From: Syngnathus acus
Taxonomy: Eukaryota; Chordata; Actinopteri; Syngnathiformes; Syngnathidae
DNA length: 64,000 nt
Reading direction: 5' to 3'
Assembly: GCF_901709675.1 (NCBI RefSeq)
Contig: NC_051101.1
Coordinates: 9,382,501 to 9,446,500, forward strand
Shown here: piece by piece, positions 1-15,000 of the stretch
How the letters are laid out: each line of letters begins with the position of its first letter
How positions within the stretch are numbered: position 1 is the stretch's first letter
Position numbers and translations under genes: made by a program
Notes under the pieces: model-generated
What the model saw: the letters and a program-made list of their open reading frames with translations, nothing else
Databases searched by the model: none
Told to the model about the DNA's origin: nothing

Positions 1-3000
1 TAGTCGCATTTTGGAGTCTCCCGGCAGTCACGGCTTACTGATTGGTGTCGGGGGCAGTGGGAAGCAGAGCCTGACTCGTCTGGCTGCTTACATTTCCTCG
101 GTGGAAATCTTCCAAAGCACTTTACACAAAGGTTACAGCATCCAGGACTTCAAGGTAGACACAGATGCAAGATAATTTACCATATCATGTTTTTCCCTAG
201 TTGCGGTCTTGGATTTTATTGGTTTTATACAAAACATCCACAGTTAATAAAAAAAGATCAATATTCCCTGTGGTTGCATGCATGATATTGATTTAATTCC
301 ATTTCGTTGAGCTGCACTGTTGATGCAGGAAATAATTGTCAAATATCATAAAAGGCCAGTGGGAAATATTTCAATATCTTGTTAATGACATTTTGCGGTT
401 GTAATCGTTTTAAAAAAACATCTTAAAAGTTACCGGTGTCATAATGTGGGTTGTGTATTGATTGATCGCATCTGTACATTCTTTTTTTTTTTTTTTGTGG
501 TTTTGTCCAGATGGATCTTGCGGGTTTGTTCCTAAAGACCAGCGTGAAGAATCAGCGTGTAGCTCTCCTTGTGACTGATGCACAAATACCCGATGAGCGA
601 TTTCTGGTCGTTGTTAATGACTTACTGTCATCAGGTCTGATTCCTAATTTACATTCATTCTTGTTCAGTGCTCTTGTACTGCCATGTTTTTTGTTTTGTT
701 TCGTACAGTGAATATTGATCCCGACAACTCTGGTGTGTTTGTAATAATGACTGCATTTCCCTGCAGGAGAAATCCCCGAAGTCTTCAGTGAGGAGGAAAT
801 TGAAGGGATTGTGTCCGCCGTGAAAACGGAGGTCCGAGGTCTTGGGCTGCTTGACAACAGGGAGAACTGCTGGAGGTTCTTTACTGACAGAGTCCGCCTT
901 CAACTGACGGTCCAGTTTTCCCATACCTAACTTTATTTTCCTCTCGAGACTAGCATGCGCCATTACAGCGTAGAATGTATTACATACCGTATTTTCCGGA
1001 CTATAAGGCGCACCGGACTATAAGGCGCACCTTCAATGAATGGCCCATTTTAAAACTTTGTCCTTATATAAGGCGCACCGGACTATAAGGCGCACCATTA
1101 ATGCATCATGTCAGGTTTTTAATCCAAATCAAATCATTCTCCATTTTATCTTTTTTATTTCAACTTCAGATGCAACAAATTACTTTATAATCACAAAATA
1201 ATGATCCATAGTCTTTTGATTCATGATTCATAGTCTTCAGCGGGCCACTTATGATTGATTTCATGACACAATGCTTCGGGCCAGTTTAAATTTTAGGAAT
1301 TTGGTCCATATATATGGCGCACCGGACTATAAGGCGCACTGTCAGCTTTTGAGAACATTTTAGGTTTTTAGGTGCGCCTTATAGTCCGGATAATACGGTA
1401 CACGTTTTTGTGTTTGAGCCATTCACACCTGCTGTCTAAGGGCATGATGACATAAATGAACAGATCCAGTCAAACTGGGAGGTTAAAAGGAAGGAAATAC
1501 TTGTCCGGGTCCACACATTTGTGGTCCAGCTAATGGTCGTGCCAGGGTCTCTGGTGGTGGCACCGTCTGCTTCATCCAACTGCTGAAGTGTCTGCCTGAC
1601 TGCTTGCCAAAGAGAGCCAAATAGGCATCCGGGGACGGATAGGGGGCTGCCAGTCATCTGTTTTTCTTTTGGATGTTATAATTCTGTATATGTCGATTTT
1701 TCTTCTCGTACTGACGCTCATTGTAATGTCAAATTTGTGCATTTTGTACTGTCTCTCTCTAGGTGGTGTTGTGTTTGTCCCCAGTGGGAAGCGAGCTCCG
1801 GCGAAGGGCCCGTCGATTCCCCGCTCTCATCCAGTGTACCACCATCGACTGGTTTCATCCATGGAGCTCGGAAGCTTTGCAGTCAGTCAGCTATAGATTT
1901 ATCCAAGAGATTGATGACATTGAGGTAACGCTTTATAAGTCTCAGTATTATTAATTTTTTTTAATACCCTGCCAGAAAGGTAGATGTTATCAAATATGCA
2001 AAAGTATTTTCTGTATTTTCACAGACACGAGTAATTATTTTAATGACTAGAGTGCATCTGGATTAACATTTTCATAGATCCCTCATCATTAGTTCAATGT
2101 TGAGGTTCTGATAAATTACCGAACACGTCCCCGAAGACGCACAGTGAGTGCACGCATCGCATTGTTTTCCATCATAGCAGTGAAGCGCTTACGATCCAGG
2201 ATCATTTATGTTAATGAGCAAAGAGTGATTAAGCACATAACGACCCACTAAATAGGCACAGCTGTCACAAGCAAGTGTCCTCACATGTAAGCATGTGCCA
2301 GATTGCTACTTTCCACTGAAGTGAGCGTGCGCATCTGCCCCGGCGTGTATGTTGATCAGGGACTAAAAATAAAAGCGCCTATAGAAGTCGTCATGATGAC
2401 TTGTGCGACACTGTACAGTAGTGTAATGTTTGTTGACGGTTTTAAAAAACAAGAAATTAAATACCGTATTGGCCTGAATATAAGACTGAAAAAGTGGGGG
2501 TCGTCTTACATTCGGGGTCTAGACATTATACTATCTTTATTTTTAAAGCGAAAGCTGAACTTAACTCTGCAGGCCAACGCAAACCCCTGTCATGAAGAAG
2601 AAAAATAAAAATGGCGGTAGCACGAAGAAAAAAATAGCGGTAAGAAAGAAAAGAGAAGAAAATAAGAGAAGAGATAACAGAAAATGGAAAAACCAGAAGC
2701 CATTCATTTACAAATGTGATTGCACTTTAGTTTACATATTTAAATGTTCAGATATTAAATATTAAATATAAATTTGGTGTTCATAAAGTCTTTTTTCAAT
2801 TTTGAGTCTTGAAAAAGAGGGGGTCGTCTTATAATCGGGGTCGTCTTATATTCGGGCCAATACGGTAATTTGGTTGTGCAAGACTTTTTATTAGTTACTC
2901 AAGTCAATCGATGGCCACTCGGTTCACTTCTTAAATAAACAAAGATTCTCTGTCAACAAACATTATGTCGCAAATTAATTAATAAATAAATAGCATATTC

Positions 3001-6000
3001 CCAACATGCTCCATAATCGTTAAGAATGTTTTGTGAGGTACGGCTTCGGTGTGATCTTTGAATTTGCCGCATTTGTTTTGCTTGAATTGATCGCTCGCTA
3101 ACTGCGTGATTAATGAAACCTGGCGTGTCATTGAGCATCTTACGTATGATGAATACCTCGTCATAATGGAGTTCCGCAAGCGTTGTAGATAGTATTTAAA
3201 AACCCGCGGCCTCGTTTATCAAAGTAAATCCCTTCGTTTGACTGAAATTTAAAATGTGTAGGTACACAAAAAATAATGCATAGTTATGAAACACGCACAG
3301 ATTGATCAATTCCAAACGTTGCCTTTTACCGTGCTACTTGTTTTTCAAGTACTGTCTGTCTCTGATACCTCTGAAATTATTCTTACAGACGTTTCAAAGC
3401 CTAATCATTTTCTGCTCGCTACACCTAAATTTCAGATTGAGTAAGTCAGGGCCATCCTAGTAAAATGGCAAAACTTGTAGATGAATTCAAAATTTATGAA
3501 GATAATATTTCAGTCCCCATCAGCTTGCGGATGTTAAACTCTACTCAATTCAGCTCAGCCTCTTTCCTCCTCTGCTTGTCTGCTTATTTTTACAGCCTGC
3601 TGTCCAGGAATCCATCAGTCTTTTCATGGCCTACGTTCATACCAGTGTCAACCAAGCAAGTGAAAAATACCAGCGCGATGAGAAGAGGCACAATTACACC
3701 ACCCCCAAGAGCTTTCTCCAGCAAATCACCCTGTACAGGAACCTTCTGCAAAAGTCTCGGGCCCAGCTCCAGCACAAGATGAACCGCCTTGACAGTGGCC
3801 TTCAAAAGCTCCAAAGCACTGCTGCTCAGGTAAGTGAAACCATTTCCCCGACGTTCGAGGATGGTTATGATTAAGGTATGGAAATTAGGATTATCTTTAA
3901 TTTATGATCCAAGTCATTGTACTTCTTGCGTTGAATTTAAAACATGTGTAATAATGTGGTTTATCTTTTAGGTTGAAGACCTGAAAGCCAAACTGGCAGA
4001 TCAAGAATCTGATTTGACCATTAAGAATCAAAATATTGAGGCTCTTATTACAAAGATTGGACTCCAGACGGAGAAGGTTAGCAGCAAAAAAGAGGCAGCT
4101 GATGTTGAGGCCCAAAAGGTAAAATTATTATTTTCTTTTCCAGTCAAATCAAACATGATTACAGTAGTTCATCCTTTGTTTAGGTTTCTCTCATTCAGGC
4201 AGAAGTGTCCATCAAACAACAGGAATGTGAGCAAGACCTTGCCAAAGCCGAGCCATTGCTGACAGCCGCCACCACGGCGCTGAACACCCTCAACAAGGTA
4301 CTCGCTCGGCGCTGTTAAAAAGTCAGTCAAATCCCGAGTCCTTCTGCAAGCTGTAAAACATTTATAACTCATTTTAGGTAAATCTTACTGAACTGAAGGC
4401 CTTCCCCAACCCTCCCCCGGCAGTCATCAACGTAGCGGCAGCCGTGATGGTTCTACTAGCTCCACGCGGCCGGGTTCCTAAGGATCGGAGCTGGAAAGCG
4501 GCACGGGCCTTCATGGGCAAGGTTAAGCTGTCATTGCTTCAGTCACATCTGCCTGATGAATGCCAATCTAATTTTTCTTCTGGCCTTGACCCTGGCCCCA
4601 CTCGCCATCTCTCCCATACTTAGATTACAGCAGCATGGCTCCATGAATATGCTCACACACTAGGGGAGGAGGCAGTCTCTCTACAGCCACCATAGACATA
4701 TTTTACAGCTCTTAAAATTGAATGGGTCTTACTCTTTTCACAATTTGTTGTAACAGCAGGATATAGTGTTTGTCCAGGGAGCACCAAGTCTTTTATTTTT
4801 GTCTTTTTCTTGGGTTTTGGGTCAAATGAAAAATGCCAAAACAAAAGGTTAGGCCGGCTAATAGTGTTTACATTTTAATGCAAAAATATTGATACAGTAT
4901 ATACATTCAAAATGTGTAACTAATATAATTAATCTGATATAATAAATATATTTTTATATACAGCCAGCTAAAGCTATAAATCTAATTTGGCATACATTTT
5001 TCCGTGTGTTGTATCAGGTGGATGATTTTCTGCAGGCCTTGGTGTCATATGATAAGGAGCACATCCACGAGTCCTGCTTGAATGTGGTCAAACAGTGTTA
5101 CCTTAAAAAGTCAGACTTCCAACCGGATCAAGTGAGGACCAAATCTACAGCCGCTGCAGGACTTTGCGCCTGGACAATCAACATCGTTCGATATTATGAG
5201 GTTTGTTGCACATCTTAAGTGCTTTTGTTATGAATGTTTTATTTCTTTTTGCTATTCCAGATTTATTGTGAGGTCATTCCAAAGAGGCTTGCTTTAGCCC
5301 AAGCTAATGCTGAACTAGAAAATGCAACAAGTAAACTGCTGGCTGTCCAAAAGAAGTTGATAGTGAGTAAAAATGTTTTGATATTCATAGTTAAGCTACT
5401 TATTTTGCTGGTCATATTTTAATCTTGTTTGCCCCCTTTTTGTTGCTCTCTAGGATTTGGATGCAAATCTGCAGAATCTCACAGCTCAATTTAAAAGTGC
5501 GACAGCTGAGAAAATCAGCTGTCAACAAGATGTAACCCGCACTAACCAGACCATAGAGTTGGCTAACCGACTCGTAAGGGGCTTAGAGGTAATCGGGGAG
5601 AAAATCTGAAATGCAGAAGTTCTGTTGTTTGTAGAAAAGAGATATTTTACAGCAGGAGTCAACCACAGAGAATTTATCAGCACTGGGCAATATTTGAGTT
5701 GAGAATATTTGTATGAATTTGAGTATGTTCCTGTTACAATCATTTTATTTAACTCCCTCCACCCACACCCATGCTACACTATTATATCAAAAGATAAAAC
5801 ATTCCAATGGTCATTTTTTAAGTTCGACTTTTTCCATCCCAGAAAACAAATGTGCGTGGAACAGCGTGCCTTTTAAGCATATCAAGATAAATGTTTTGCC
5901 CTTATGGCATTGACCTGGAAGCAATAGTGTTCCGACTAATAAATCAGGCCGTCTATATTTAATCATTAGCTTACCTCAAAGCCTCAACATCTGTTGGAAA

Positions 6001-9000
6001 TTAGCAATGTCTCACCCCGGACTGAGTGATATTACAGGCAATCCATAATACATTAGAGTAAAATTATAGTGATTTTTAACTGTCTGAGAATTTATTATGT
6101 GACATATTTCAGATCCACGGCCCCTTGTAAGAAAATGTCATGCGTGATTTATCACCGTAGAGCTGTCACAGTCGTATTGAATCTTTAGAGGAATGCTGAA
6201 GTGATGCAGAGTGAATATGAGATCAAACTTTAAGCTCTGTTTTAACGGATTTAGTTTTCTTTACCTTACCAGCCCTCTCTCTCCATCAAATGAATATTAG
6301 ATTTTGTAATATCTTTTTGCCTTTTAGTCGGAGAAGAAGCGTTGGTCACAGACGCTTGTTCAGTATAAGGAGCAACAAAAAACATTGTGCGGGGATGTGG
6401 CCCTCACTTCAGCATTTGTCTCCTACGTGGGTTACTTCACCATGCAGTATCGTGCTGAACTCTACAGTGAAAAATGGATTCCGTTTCTCCAATCTCAGAA
6501 GGTTAAGTTTCATCCGTGTCACACTGTAGCGGTGCAGCCTGTCTTTACAAGCCTCATTGCTGCTTCCAGCGCACAGCCACATCAATCCCTGGCTCCCGTT
6601 GCAGGTTTCTGTGCCGCTGACAGATGGCCTGGATCCCATCCTCATGCTTACAGATGATGCCACTGTGGCTGCTTGGCATAACCAGGGTCTGCCAAGTGAT
6701 AGGATGTCAACGGAGAACGCTGCCATCCTGACCACCAGCGAGCGCTGGCCACTCATAGTCGATCCACAGCGGCAAGGCATCAAGTGGATACGAAGCCAGA
6801 AAGGCTCTGAGCTGAGGGTGGTGCAACAGGGAGAGAAAGGGTGAGAAGAAGAGCTGGTGTGATCAATCTGAATCTTTTCTTTATTAGACTCAACATTTCT
6901 CTTTACTGGTAAAATGATCATCTGCAATAGTCATTTTGTTGTGCTCTTCCATAGGTACATTGATGTAATTGAAGCGGCACTAGCCTGTGGTGAAACTGTT
7001 CTTATAGAGAATGTGTCAGAAAAATTCGACCCTGTTTTGGAGCCTCTCCTGGGCAAAAACACCATCAAAAGAGGACGGTTAGTTAGTATTTATTTATTTA
7101 TTTTTTTTTTTAAATTTATTTTGCAACATCACAACTTAGGCAAAAATAATTAAACATCAAATAATTCATACCCATCATCATTTTGCCTATTGGCACATCA
7201 GCATTGTGTTTGTGGTTGAAGATCACCAAATGCTTGAATCTCACTGAGCTCTGGAACATCCGCCAGACATGACGGAACACATTATCGTTGCCCGTTCTTC
7301 AAATTATTAATGAATGTGCGGCGCGTGTTCTGAATCCATGAATGCAACATATTGATCCATCCCTCTAGACAGGTGATAGATGTATATTTGTGTGTTCATA
7401 TTCTTTAGGCCTGATGAATATTGAACAGATGAGCCTCAGTGTAAAAGCCGAATGCAGAACATTCATGGTTATGTATTAGGACTCGCCGAAAGAAGTAGCA
7501 GGAAACACTCAATGTTGTGGCTCTCGATAATGATGACAAACTTGGTTTGACTTCAACAATTTTATAATGATTTGCTGCATGTTGAACATTTGTCCATCTG
7601 GAATCGAGGACTGGCTTTAAAAATAGTTTTCTTGATGTTATCTCATTGAGGTCTAATAAGTCTGGTTTTATGGTTGTAAAATGACATTAGTTCTGGAATT
7701 CCAAACCACATTTGATTCCGGACCTCCATATCGACTGCTACTGCTCAATTTTATCCATTTGATCTAAGTGTGTTAGCATATTCACCGTTACAAACTCATT
7801 TTAAGATTCACTTGACCCGCTCCAAAATCTAGTGATACATATGCACCACGATACAGTACTATACAGTTAGTATATCCTTTGTTTTTGTCTTCTTCAGCTA
7901 ATGTCAAACATGAGCTTTTAAAGTTCATTTTAAAGTTTTCTCTGTATTGCTATATGTACGTCCAGAAGAGGGAAGGTCAACCAGGCATTTGAGAATTGCT
8001 TTATTACACAATACTTAGTGACTTTTTTTTTACCTTGCACTTGATAAATACTCCATGGAAAAACTAAAACTAATACTAAATCTCATAAAAACCACAAAAA
8101 CAAAGCATAGAAATAAAAATAACAAACCTTCTCTAAAAGGTAATTTAAGAAAAAAAAAGTCAAAACTCAAAAATAAAAAATCCCCAACTAAGGCGAGGCA
8201 AATTTATTTATGTAGCACATTTCCTCCACAAGGAAACTCAATGTTCCCCACACAACCAGAAGCACAACATCAAAAAGAAATTAAAACCAAACAGCTCAAG
8301 ACATTCAAAAGCAAAGATTCATTTCTTAAAGTTACTAAAAGAACATTAGAACTTTACTTCACATTGACTCATCCCAAAACAATGTATGTACTGCACATAC
8401 GGATTTGCCTCTGACTATGAATTCAAATCTTCCTCTGACGTCCCGTCTGTCCCGAGACGACAATTCATCACATTAAATCTGATTATCAGTTTATCCCTTG
8501 TAGATGACCCGCACACTTGTTTCTGTCGATGATTAATATAAGCAGCAGGGCCAACCATGATGGATCTGGTGGGGCTTCACAGATGAAGTTCATTAATAAT
8601 TGGAATGTTGTAGAGTGTGAAGTAATGAATACTAATTATTCCTTTCATGGCTGACGGAAGACTACAAGACAATCCATCAGCAAACTTTAATTTGGTGGAG
8701 TAATGGTTCTATCAATAGTACATTAATTCTGCCTTGTGAAGATAGAGAGTTGAACCCGATTAGGACGCGAGAACCATGCGCTGTAGAACCGTGGCCTTGC
8801 CCGCGATCCGAGTGGTAATTAGAGAAAAATGAAAAGCCACCAGGTTTGTCAAGCCTGTGCTAATTTAATTGAAAAGCAAGGAGAAATAAATATTGGCTAT
8901 AGAGGAAGCAATCTTTTATATTTATTGTCGTTTCGCGACTATAAATCGCTCCGGAGTAGTCGAAACAACAAATTTGCTCAACTTGCTTTTAATTATGTTA

Positions 9001-12000
9001 TTAATGATTGACGATATTCATTTATTTTAAGACGCTCATTATGTGTCAGTGAGTTCTCACAATAATTATCAACAGTTAGTTAACAAGGTTGGAAATAGAT
9101 GCAAATACTTTTATTCAAAAACAACTTTGGTGAGCTATTTTTAGATCAGATCCAATTTTTTGACACAATCCGTAAGGTTTTACGAAATGCTAAAAAAAAA
9201 TTTCGTCCATCATCCAGGTACATCCAGATCGGCGGCAAGGAATGTGAATACAATAGTAACTTCCGTCTTATTCTGCACACCAAACTGGCCAATCCTCATT
9301 TTCCTCCTGAGCTCCAGGCTCAAACAACCCTCATCAACTTCACTGTGACTCCAACTGGACTGGAGGAGCAACTGCTGGGACAAGTAGTATCCCGGGAAAG
9401 ACCTGACCTTGAAGACCTGAAGGTAAAACATTTACACATGAGACTTTAGTCCAGGATATCAGAATCAGGAATAACTTGTACGCCCGGTTAAAGATGGATC
9501 TGACCAGGCAGCAGAACCACTTTAAGATTGAGCTGAAAAGGTTGGAGGATGACCTGCTGAGTCGCCTGTCTTCAGCCTGCGGTAATTTCCTGGGTGATAT
9601 TTCTCTAGTGGAGCAACTTGAAATCACCAAGACCACAGCTGCCCAAATTCAAGACAAAGTACGACTCATCACATTTCACTCAAGTTTTTTTCAACTCATC
9701 TTTCCTCGAACTTGCATAAAACGCTATGCGGTTTGGAATATGTGTAATGAACGTCTTTTGGAGCATGACTGAGAGCCTCATAGCTCATTCCGTGCGTTTG
9801 GAACACACAGGTGGTGGAGGCCCGAGAGAATGAGACAAAGATCAACGAGGCTCGGGAAATATACCGCCCTGCTGCTGAGAGAGCATCACTCCTCTTCTTC
9901 ATCATCAATGACCTCAACAAGATTAACCCCATGTATCAGTTTTCTCTCAAGGTATGATAACAATGGTGCATGGCCACCAATTATGCAATTAATTAAAAGG
10001 ACTTTTTAAATATTTATTGTTTTATACGTTTTTACCCCAACCGTATAGTTTAAATATACACAAACACTAAAATTAATTTTTGCTGTCTCCGCAGAGTTTT
10101 ATCTCGGTATTTAGCAAAGCGATGGAGCACGTGGAATGTGAGGAGGACGTGAGCAGCAGAGTGGCCGCTCTCACCGAGGCCATCACCTATTCTGTATTCC
10201 TCTACACCAGCCAGGGCCTGTTTGAGAGAGACAGGTTAACCTTCTTGTCACACGCTGCCTTCCAGGTGAGGGACTTTGGGCCGCCTTGGAGGTGGAGCGT
10301 CCTGTCACCCTGATCAATCAAAATATGTTTCTGCCCTCACATTAACTTCAATTAAAAGCAGTCAGCAGGACGATACGCTACTATTGATTACCTCTCAGCC
10401 CTCGCTCACCTGCTGCTGTTCAGACAGTCGGTTCTGACAAGGGGGTTGGTTCTGGTTGGCATAATGGAATTATCTGTCATTATGGCTTATCTTTTTTTTT
10501 TCTCCATCAAATAAATTGCGGACTTTTGAAGGCTGTCTTTCACCTCACTATTTTACACTCGTAATCGGATGTAGGAGTTGTTTTGAAAGTTTGAGTTGCT
10601 TTGAAATTGATTGATAAGACAAAAAAAACTCTCGGCTCTAGATTCAGCTCAAGCAGAACCTGATTGATGCACAGGAGTTTGACTTTCTTCTGCGTTTCCC
10701 GGTGGAAGTTAGCAAAGTTAGCCCTGTGTCCTTCCTGTCGCCACACGCCTGGGGAGCCATTAAGGTACTTTTATATGGACGCTGTCGTATTTGAAGTTGA
10801 TAACGTGTTCAATATTCTACTCGTGTGACTTTAGACTATTTCTTCAATGGAGGAGTTTAACGGACTGGACCGAGACATTGAAAGTTCACACAAGCGCTGG
10901 AGGAAGATTGTTGAATCTAGTTGTCCGGAAAAAGAAAGACTTCCACAGGACTGGAAAAATAAGAGTTGCATTCAGAAGCTTATCATCCTGAGAGCTTTGC
11001 GCCCTGATCGGGTGATGTACATGCTAAGGTGAATACAAGACCATGCGTCATCATGGTTGTTATCAGTCTCAAACAAATTTTTGTCCCGAGCCGCATCGTA
11101 GTCATAGTTTTCTTCGGAGAGCCATTATGACTGTCAAAGCCAAAAACACAACAAACTGATGAATAAATAGCTTGAAAATCAGAAAGTAGTAAAAATTGTT
11201 AAAATATTTTAAAAAAATGAATGGAAATAAATAACTCTATTTTTTTAAAAGTGAACTCAATTTTTAATTTAGTATTGACACAAGAAGTCAATGCACAATT
11301 TGTCTTTGCGGGCCACATAAAATGATGTGTGCAGTATGATAATAATTTTTTGTTTCCCGGCAGGAATTTTGTGGTGGACTGCATGGGAGCAAAATATGTA
11401 GAGACTGCAAGGTTGGAATTTGACAAGTTGTATGAAAGTAGCAGCCCCTCAACTCCTGTGTTTTTCATCCTCTCACCTGGTGTCAATCCACTCAAAGATG
11501 TCGAGAAACTAGGTATGACACCGGTCCAATTTGTGCAATTTCTTATTCTGGGGAAAGCGGTTTAAATATTTTTCTTGAATAGGATTGACGCTGGGAATGT
11601 CAATTGAATCGGGCAATCTGCACAATGTTTCACTGGGACAAGGGCAGGAAGATGTCGCTGAAAAGATGCTCGAGAATTCATCTAAACTTGGACATTGGGT
11701 TATTCTGCAGGTAAGATATCCTTTTCACTCATTGGCTCTTGTAGTTGCCCCGAGATGTTTTTTCAGCCTGTGCAAGTAATGATATTATCTCCTCCGGAGT
11801 GGGAAATAGGCTCAATTTGGTTCAATAAAAACTATAATTGGCTAGATCAGCCCTGTAAATGCCTCCTTTGATAGTCGAAGCTGGCAGCTAAGCCAGTCCC
11901 TGAGGCTTTTCCTCATAATTGACAAAAAAAAAAGAAATTTATAGATTACTCAGCCTAAAAGCAACATAATCCTTTATTTCATGCATAATTTGGCTCCTTA

Positions 12001-15000
12001 GAATGTTCACCTGGTAGCACGCTGGCTTCCTACTCTTGAAGCTCTACTGGAAAGAGAGGCTCTGGATAGTCACCCCGGTTTCAGAGTGTTCATCACCGGG
12101 GAACCAGCACCCTGCCCCGAGCAGCACGTTATTCCCAGAGGCATTCTCGAGAATGCGATTAAAATCACCAGCGAGCCTCCCACTGGGATGAATCCCAGTC
12201 TACATGCAGCTCTCAACAACTTCACTCAAGTAGGTTTAGATTGAAGAACCGCATTATAGTAACAACAAGTCAAGCAAGTATTGGATATTTTTTCCTTTTT
12301 TTTATAGGACACTCTGGAGATGTGCTCAAGAGAACAGGAATTCAATTCCATGTTCTTTTCCCTCTGCTTCTTTCACGCTTGTGTCACCGAGCGCCGAAGA
12401 TTTGGCCCTCAAGGCTGGAACCATAAGTATCCCTTTAGCACTGGGGACCTTACCATCTCAGCAAATATTTTGTTCAACTACTTAGAGTCCAACACCAAGG
12501 TAATTTCAAGAATATTTCACCGTTTTTTAGTTTTTTGTCACAAATGCCTGTTTATAATAAATTCAAATAATTACCGTAAATTTCGGATTATAAGGCGCTA
12601 CTTTTTTCTCAAATTTTGAACCCTGAATCCCGAATTTTAGCTGGTGCGGCTTATAGTCCGGTGCGGCTTATAGTCTGAAAATTACGGTACACAACATTTT
12701 TACATCCCCCCAAAAAATCAGTCATTAATTCTGATTAATTTATTAAATAATTAATATAAGAATTATTTAATATAATAATTATAATAATTAATATAATATA
12801 TAAATAATTACGCAACATATCAACATCCAAAAAAAAGAATCAGTCCGTAATTCAGATTAATTTATTAAATATTTTCACTCTCATGATGGATACTTTGATC
12901 CCCATCAGCATCCTATAATTTAGCTTTATTTGGAGACGACAAAAACAATCCATTCTCTGCAGTACTCTGCAGCTGCTAATGTGTTTCTCTTAGCGCTTCT
13001 ATTACCCCGGTCAGAACCAATCACGTCTCCAAGGTGTTCTGTCCTCCAAAAAAAAAAAAAAACGAATGTCCTTCATTATGTTAACCAAACAGTAAACCGC
13101 ATGTGCGTATACAGAGAATTCATTAGAAGAGCAATGAAGCATCGTCCTAAATGTAATTACATGCAGCCGATGTGACAGTTCACAACACTACATAAGTGAT
13201 CACTGCAATTAGAGCTGACGAAGGAAGCAATTTGCAAAACAATACAGGTACAAATGATTGTGAACCTCCAGTTTTTGTAATTTGTTATGAATCGCAGGTT
13301 ATCATCTCCCCCTCTAACCTCTCGTATAAGGTTCTTCGTATAAGGGGAAAAGTCAAGAAGTCGTGTGTGCTGTCTAAGTTTTTTTGTTTTCTGATGTTTT
13401 CATGCTCAAGTCCATGCAGGTGCCATGGGAGGATCTGTGCTATCTCTTTGGGGAGATCATGTATGGTGGACACATTACTAATAACTGGGACAGAAGGCTG
13501 TGTAAGGCCTACCTGCAAGAGTTTATGCAACCCAAAATGGTGAGTCTGTGACATTTCTTTTCAATTTGCATCTGTGTAACATTTGTGGGAGAGGTTTTTT
13601 TTTAGTGTATGTGAAGATTTTTCTTTTTTTTTTTGCATTTGTTGTCAAGGTAAATAGTGCCCTCTTGGGATGCAAAGCTTAACTGCAATTTTATTGTCTA
13701 TACTGTGTGACATCCCTGTGAAAAAAATATTCTGTTCTCACTTGCCAGTTTGAAGGGGAGCTCTTCCTGTGTCCTGGCTTCATGGCTCCTCCCTTCATGG
13801 ACCACAGCGGGTACCACGCCTATATCGATGAACACCTTCCACCCGAGAACCCCGCCTTGTACGGCCTGCATCCAAATGCAGAGCTCGAGTGCCTCACGCT
13901 CACCTCGGACAATCTTTTCAAGACTCTGCTGGTGCTGCAGCCTCAGGACTCCTCCGGAGCAGAAGGGGCAGTCTTGAGCACAGAGGAGAAGGTGCGGCCA
14001 TCTCAACTAACATTTTTTAAAATTAGTTCACTTAAGTCACCCAAAAAAGTTTCATGTTTTTGTCAGGTTAAGGCTATGATTGAAGACCTTCTGGACAAGC
14101 TTCCTGATCAGTATAACATGGCGGAGATGTTGGTTAAGGTAGCAGAGCGAAGCCCGTACATTTCAGTGTGTTTACAAGAATGTGAACGCATGAATCTCCT
14201 TCTGGGGGAAATGAGGAAGTCCCTCAATGAGCTCGATCTTGGCCTGAAGGTAGTGTGTCTTTGCTCATCAGTATTTCAGTATATGTAGCATCATTCAGTA
14301 TATTATATTATGTTATGTTATGTTATGTTATGTTATGTTATGTTATGTTATGTTATGTTATGTTATGTTATGTTATGTTATGTTATGTTATATATTGTGT
14401 GTGCTTACAGGGAGAGCTCACTGTCTCTTCCGGTATGGAGACTCTGCAGTCGGCTTTGTTCAATGATGCCGTGCCAGATTCCTGGGCCAGATTGGCTTAT
14501 GCCTCCACCAAAACGCTAACACGATGGTAAACAAGTTTTTCTTTTCGTTGATGATGCAATGTCAGGCCATTCACAAATCAAGTCACATTGATTTTTGTTT
14601 TTTTTAGGTTTAGTGATATTAGGTGTAGCTGTCGTGACCTGGACAGCTGGACACAGGACTTTGTTCTACCCGCTGTTGTTTGGCTCTCGGGCCTCTTCAA
14701 CCCGCAGTCTTTCCTCACTGGTGAGCTCTAAAAAAACAGTAAGATGCATTTTGAGAAGTTAGTTAATTCCAACATTCTGATTTTTGGCAGCCATTCTGCA
14801 GAGCATTGCTCGTAAGAATCAGTGGCCCCTGGATAAGATGACGTTGACTGCTGATGTGACCAAGAAGACAAAAGACGATTTTGGACATCCACCACGGGAG
14901 GGGGCCTACATCCATGGCCTCTTCATCGAAGGTAGAATTGAGTTAAAACACGGTTACAATTCGCAATTAAACTCAACATGCCCCATGTCGCTTCAGGAGC

